Below, one piece after another: positions 20,294 to 21,336 of a stretch of 21,336 bases of DNA (the stretch's first letter is position 1; each line of letters begins with the position of its first letter). The position numbers and the translations under genes were made by a program. The notes under the pieces are model-generated. The model saw nothing but the letters and a program-made list of their open reading frames with translations, was not told the DNA's origin and ran no database searches. Source of the stretch: a virus; the IMG/VR virus record IMGVR_UViG_3300049218_000085, positions 1 to 21,336 of that record; one strand, given 5' to 3'.

Positions 20294-21336
20294 GTGACAA
20301 TCCTCCAGCCCGTTAAGCCGGGTTTAAGCGCGCCGATTGTTACGAGCATCCCGCAGCAGTGGTCCGCCGCGTGGTTCCGCAACTTCATCACGAACTACCT
20401 TCAAAACGCCGACATTCGCAACGCGACCAGCGACGGTGGCGGAATTAGCGTTTCATCGACGAACTTTACGCAGCCGGCGACTATCAGCCTTACACCGATT
20501 GCTGAAAACACGGTTCTCGGTAGCATCGAGCCGGGCCTCAATACCCCGCAAGCGTTGACTCAGACGCAGCTTACGGCGCTCGTGAAGGTTTTCAGCGGCA
20601 CTACTTCCGGCGCGGTGCCGGCAGCCACGATACAGGACCCGACCCTTTACCTAAACGCGACGGGCACCTTCACGAAGCCCCCGGTGCCTACGGTCCAGTC
20701 CTCGACGGGCTCCGCCGTCTGGCTACAAGCGGAGGACGCCGACGATGCCATCCTGATACCCGGCGCCCCTGGCGCGGCCGGCCAGACGGGGCCGACCGGA
20801 CCTCCCGGGTTCGCACTGCCGCAGTTTATCTACCCAGAGGACCCGGACGAGCCCTACCATCCGATTCCTGGGGTTGCCGGGCTTACCGGCACCGCTGGCC
20901 CTGCGGGGCTCACAGGGGCCCCCATACAGGCGTACCCAGACGATCCTGACGACGTTACCCCCATACCAGGGCCAGCCGGCCAGACGGGGTTGCAGGGCCT
21001 TCTCGGTCCTGCTATAGTGACGTATCCTGATGACCCAGACGACCCGCCCATAACCCCAGGGCCGGGCGCCGTCGGGGCGAACCCTTCCGGCAGCATCGGG
21101 CTTTCAGCCGTCAATGGCACGGCCACGACGTTCATGCGCAGTGACGGCACCCACGCACTGTCCCAAGCCATTGTCCCGACGTGGACCGGGGCGCACACGT
21201 TTACACCCTCTAGCTCGGTCACGGCCCTGACCATAAACGCCGCATCCGGGGCTTTGGCCGCGCAGATAAACGGAGCCGCGAACCAGTCGACTTTGGGCAT
21301 TCAAGCCTCGTCCACCACGTCACAATCTTTCGGCAT
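20294..21336 (+). CDS. Collagen-like tail fibre/needle-region protein, partial at the right edge
   Basis: The GTG at 20294 directly follows the previous stop (TAAGTG), and the frame is open to the end of the window (347 complete codons). The N-terminus (TILQPVKPGLSAPIVTSIPQ, QWSAAWFRNFITNYLQNADI) is probably the virion-binding part. Residues ~155-265 contain collagen-like Gly-X-Y stretches (PGAPGAAGQTGPTGPPG, GTAGPAGLTGAP). Acidic motifs YPEDPDEP, YPDDPDDV and YPDDPDDP interrupt them three times. Next comes a typical fibre shaft motif (FMRSDGTHALSQAIVPTWTG, AHTFTPSSSVTALTINAASG). It occupies the gene position of the P22 needle but its sequence reads as a fibre. The receptor-binding end lies outside the window. 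Confidence 0.8.
   Translation, partial: MTILQPVKPGLSAPIVTSIPQQWSAAWFRNFITNYLQNADIRNATSDGGGISVSSTNFTQPATISLTPIAENTVLGSIEPGLNTPQALTQTQLTALVKVFSGTTSGAVPAATIQDPTLYLNATGTFTKPPVPTVQSSTGSAVWLQAEDADDAILIPGAPGAAGQTGPTGPPGFALPQFIYPEDPDEPYHPIPGVAGLTGTAGPAGLTGAPIQAYPDDPDDVTPIPGPAGQTGLQGLLGPAIVTYPDDPDDPPITPGPGAVGANPSGSIGLSAVNGTATTFMRSDGTHALSQAIVPTWTGAHTFTPSSSVTALTINAASGALAAQINGAANQSTLGIQASSTTSQSFG

Overview
This window reads as part of the genome of a tailed phage (Caudoviricetes) or an integrated prophage with a P22-type head module, meaning podovirus-like morphology. The evidence is the syntenic run of small terminase, large terminase, ~720-aa P22-type portal, acidic scaffold, P22-type coat with inserted I-domain, gp4-like tail accessory factor, gp10-like hub/stabilisation protein and a collagen-like fibre. 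The DNA is GC-rich and the style of several proteins resembles phages of GC-rich Proteobacteria such as Burkholderiales. That host guess is inference only; nothing here identifies the host.

Layout. (1) 1-826, minus strand: two tandem paralogous genes made of an 11-residue A-W-x-E-Y-E-R-V repeat, linked through an 18-codon ORF by ATGA overlaps. (2) 835-1756: a ~900-bp intergenic region between the divergent gene blocks. It holds six copies of an octamer GTCTCAAA, several perfect palindromes and hairpins, and a 64-bp tandem duplication; it is a candidate regulatory or replication region. (3) 1757-3413: a densely overlapping plus-strand series of small ORFs (ATGA junctions), ending with a consensus sigma70 promoter, a possibly leaderless gene and a tRNA-CAT with initiator-like features. 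(4) 3636-7929: small virion or accessory proteins, two genes with apparent reading-frame problems, a small membrane protein, and a family GH5 glycosidase joined by a Pro-Ala linker to an N-terminal attachment-like domain. (5) 8020-8762: two adjacent GroES-like co-chaperonin genes. (6) 8752-11988: the terminase genes. (7) 11976-21336: head and tail morphogenesis.

The most unusual locus is terL. The ATPase-encoding ORF carries a 272-residue intein exactly inside the Walker A P-loop (AGGNR^SGKS). Between its N- and C-terminal splicing blocks there is no in-frame endonuclease. Instead an HTH-plus-HNH homing-endonuclease-like gene, with its own ribosome binding site, is encoded on the opposite strand and lies entirely inside the intein boundaries. 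In addition, terL is split into separate ATPase and nuclease ORFs joined by an ATGA overlap. A functional packaging motor would therefore need protein splicing to rebuild its P-loop, plus assembly of two polypeptides (or an unrecognised frameshift).

How the genes work together (inference from family knowledge): coat, scaffold and portal assemble the procapsid, with the two GroES-like proteins possibly retuning host GroEL for coat folding. TerS and the split TerL package DNA, and the gp4- and gp10-like proteins close the portal. The fibre and the GH5 enzyme probably contact or degrade surface polysaccharide. The minus-strand repeat genes appear separately controlled from an operator-rich promoter.
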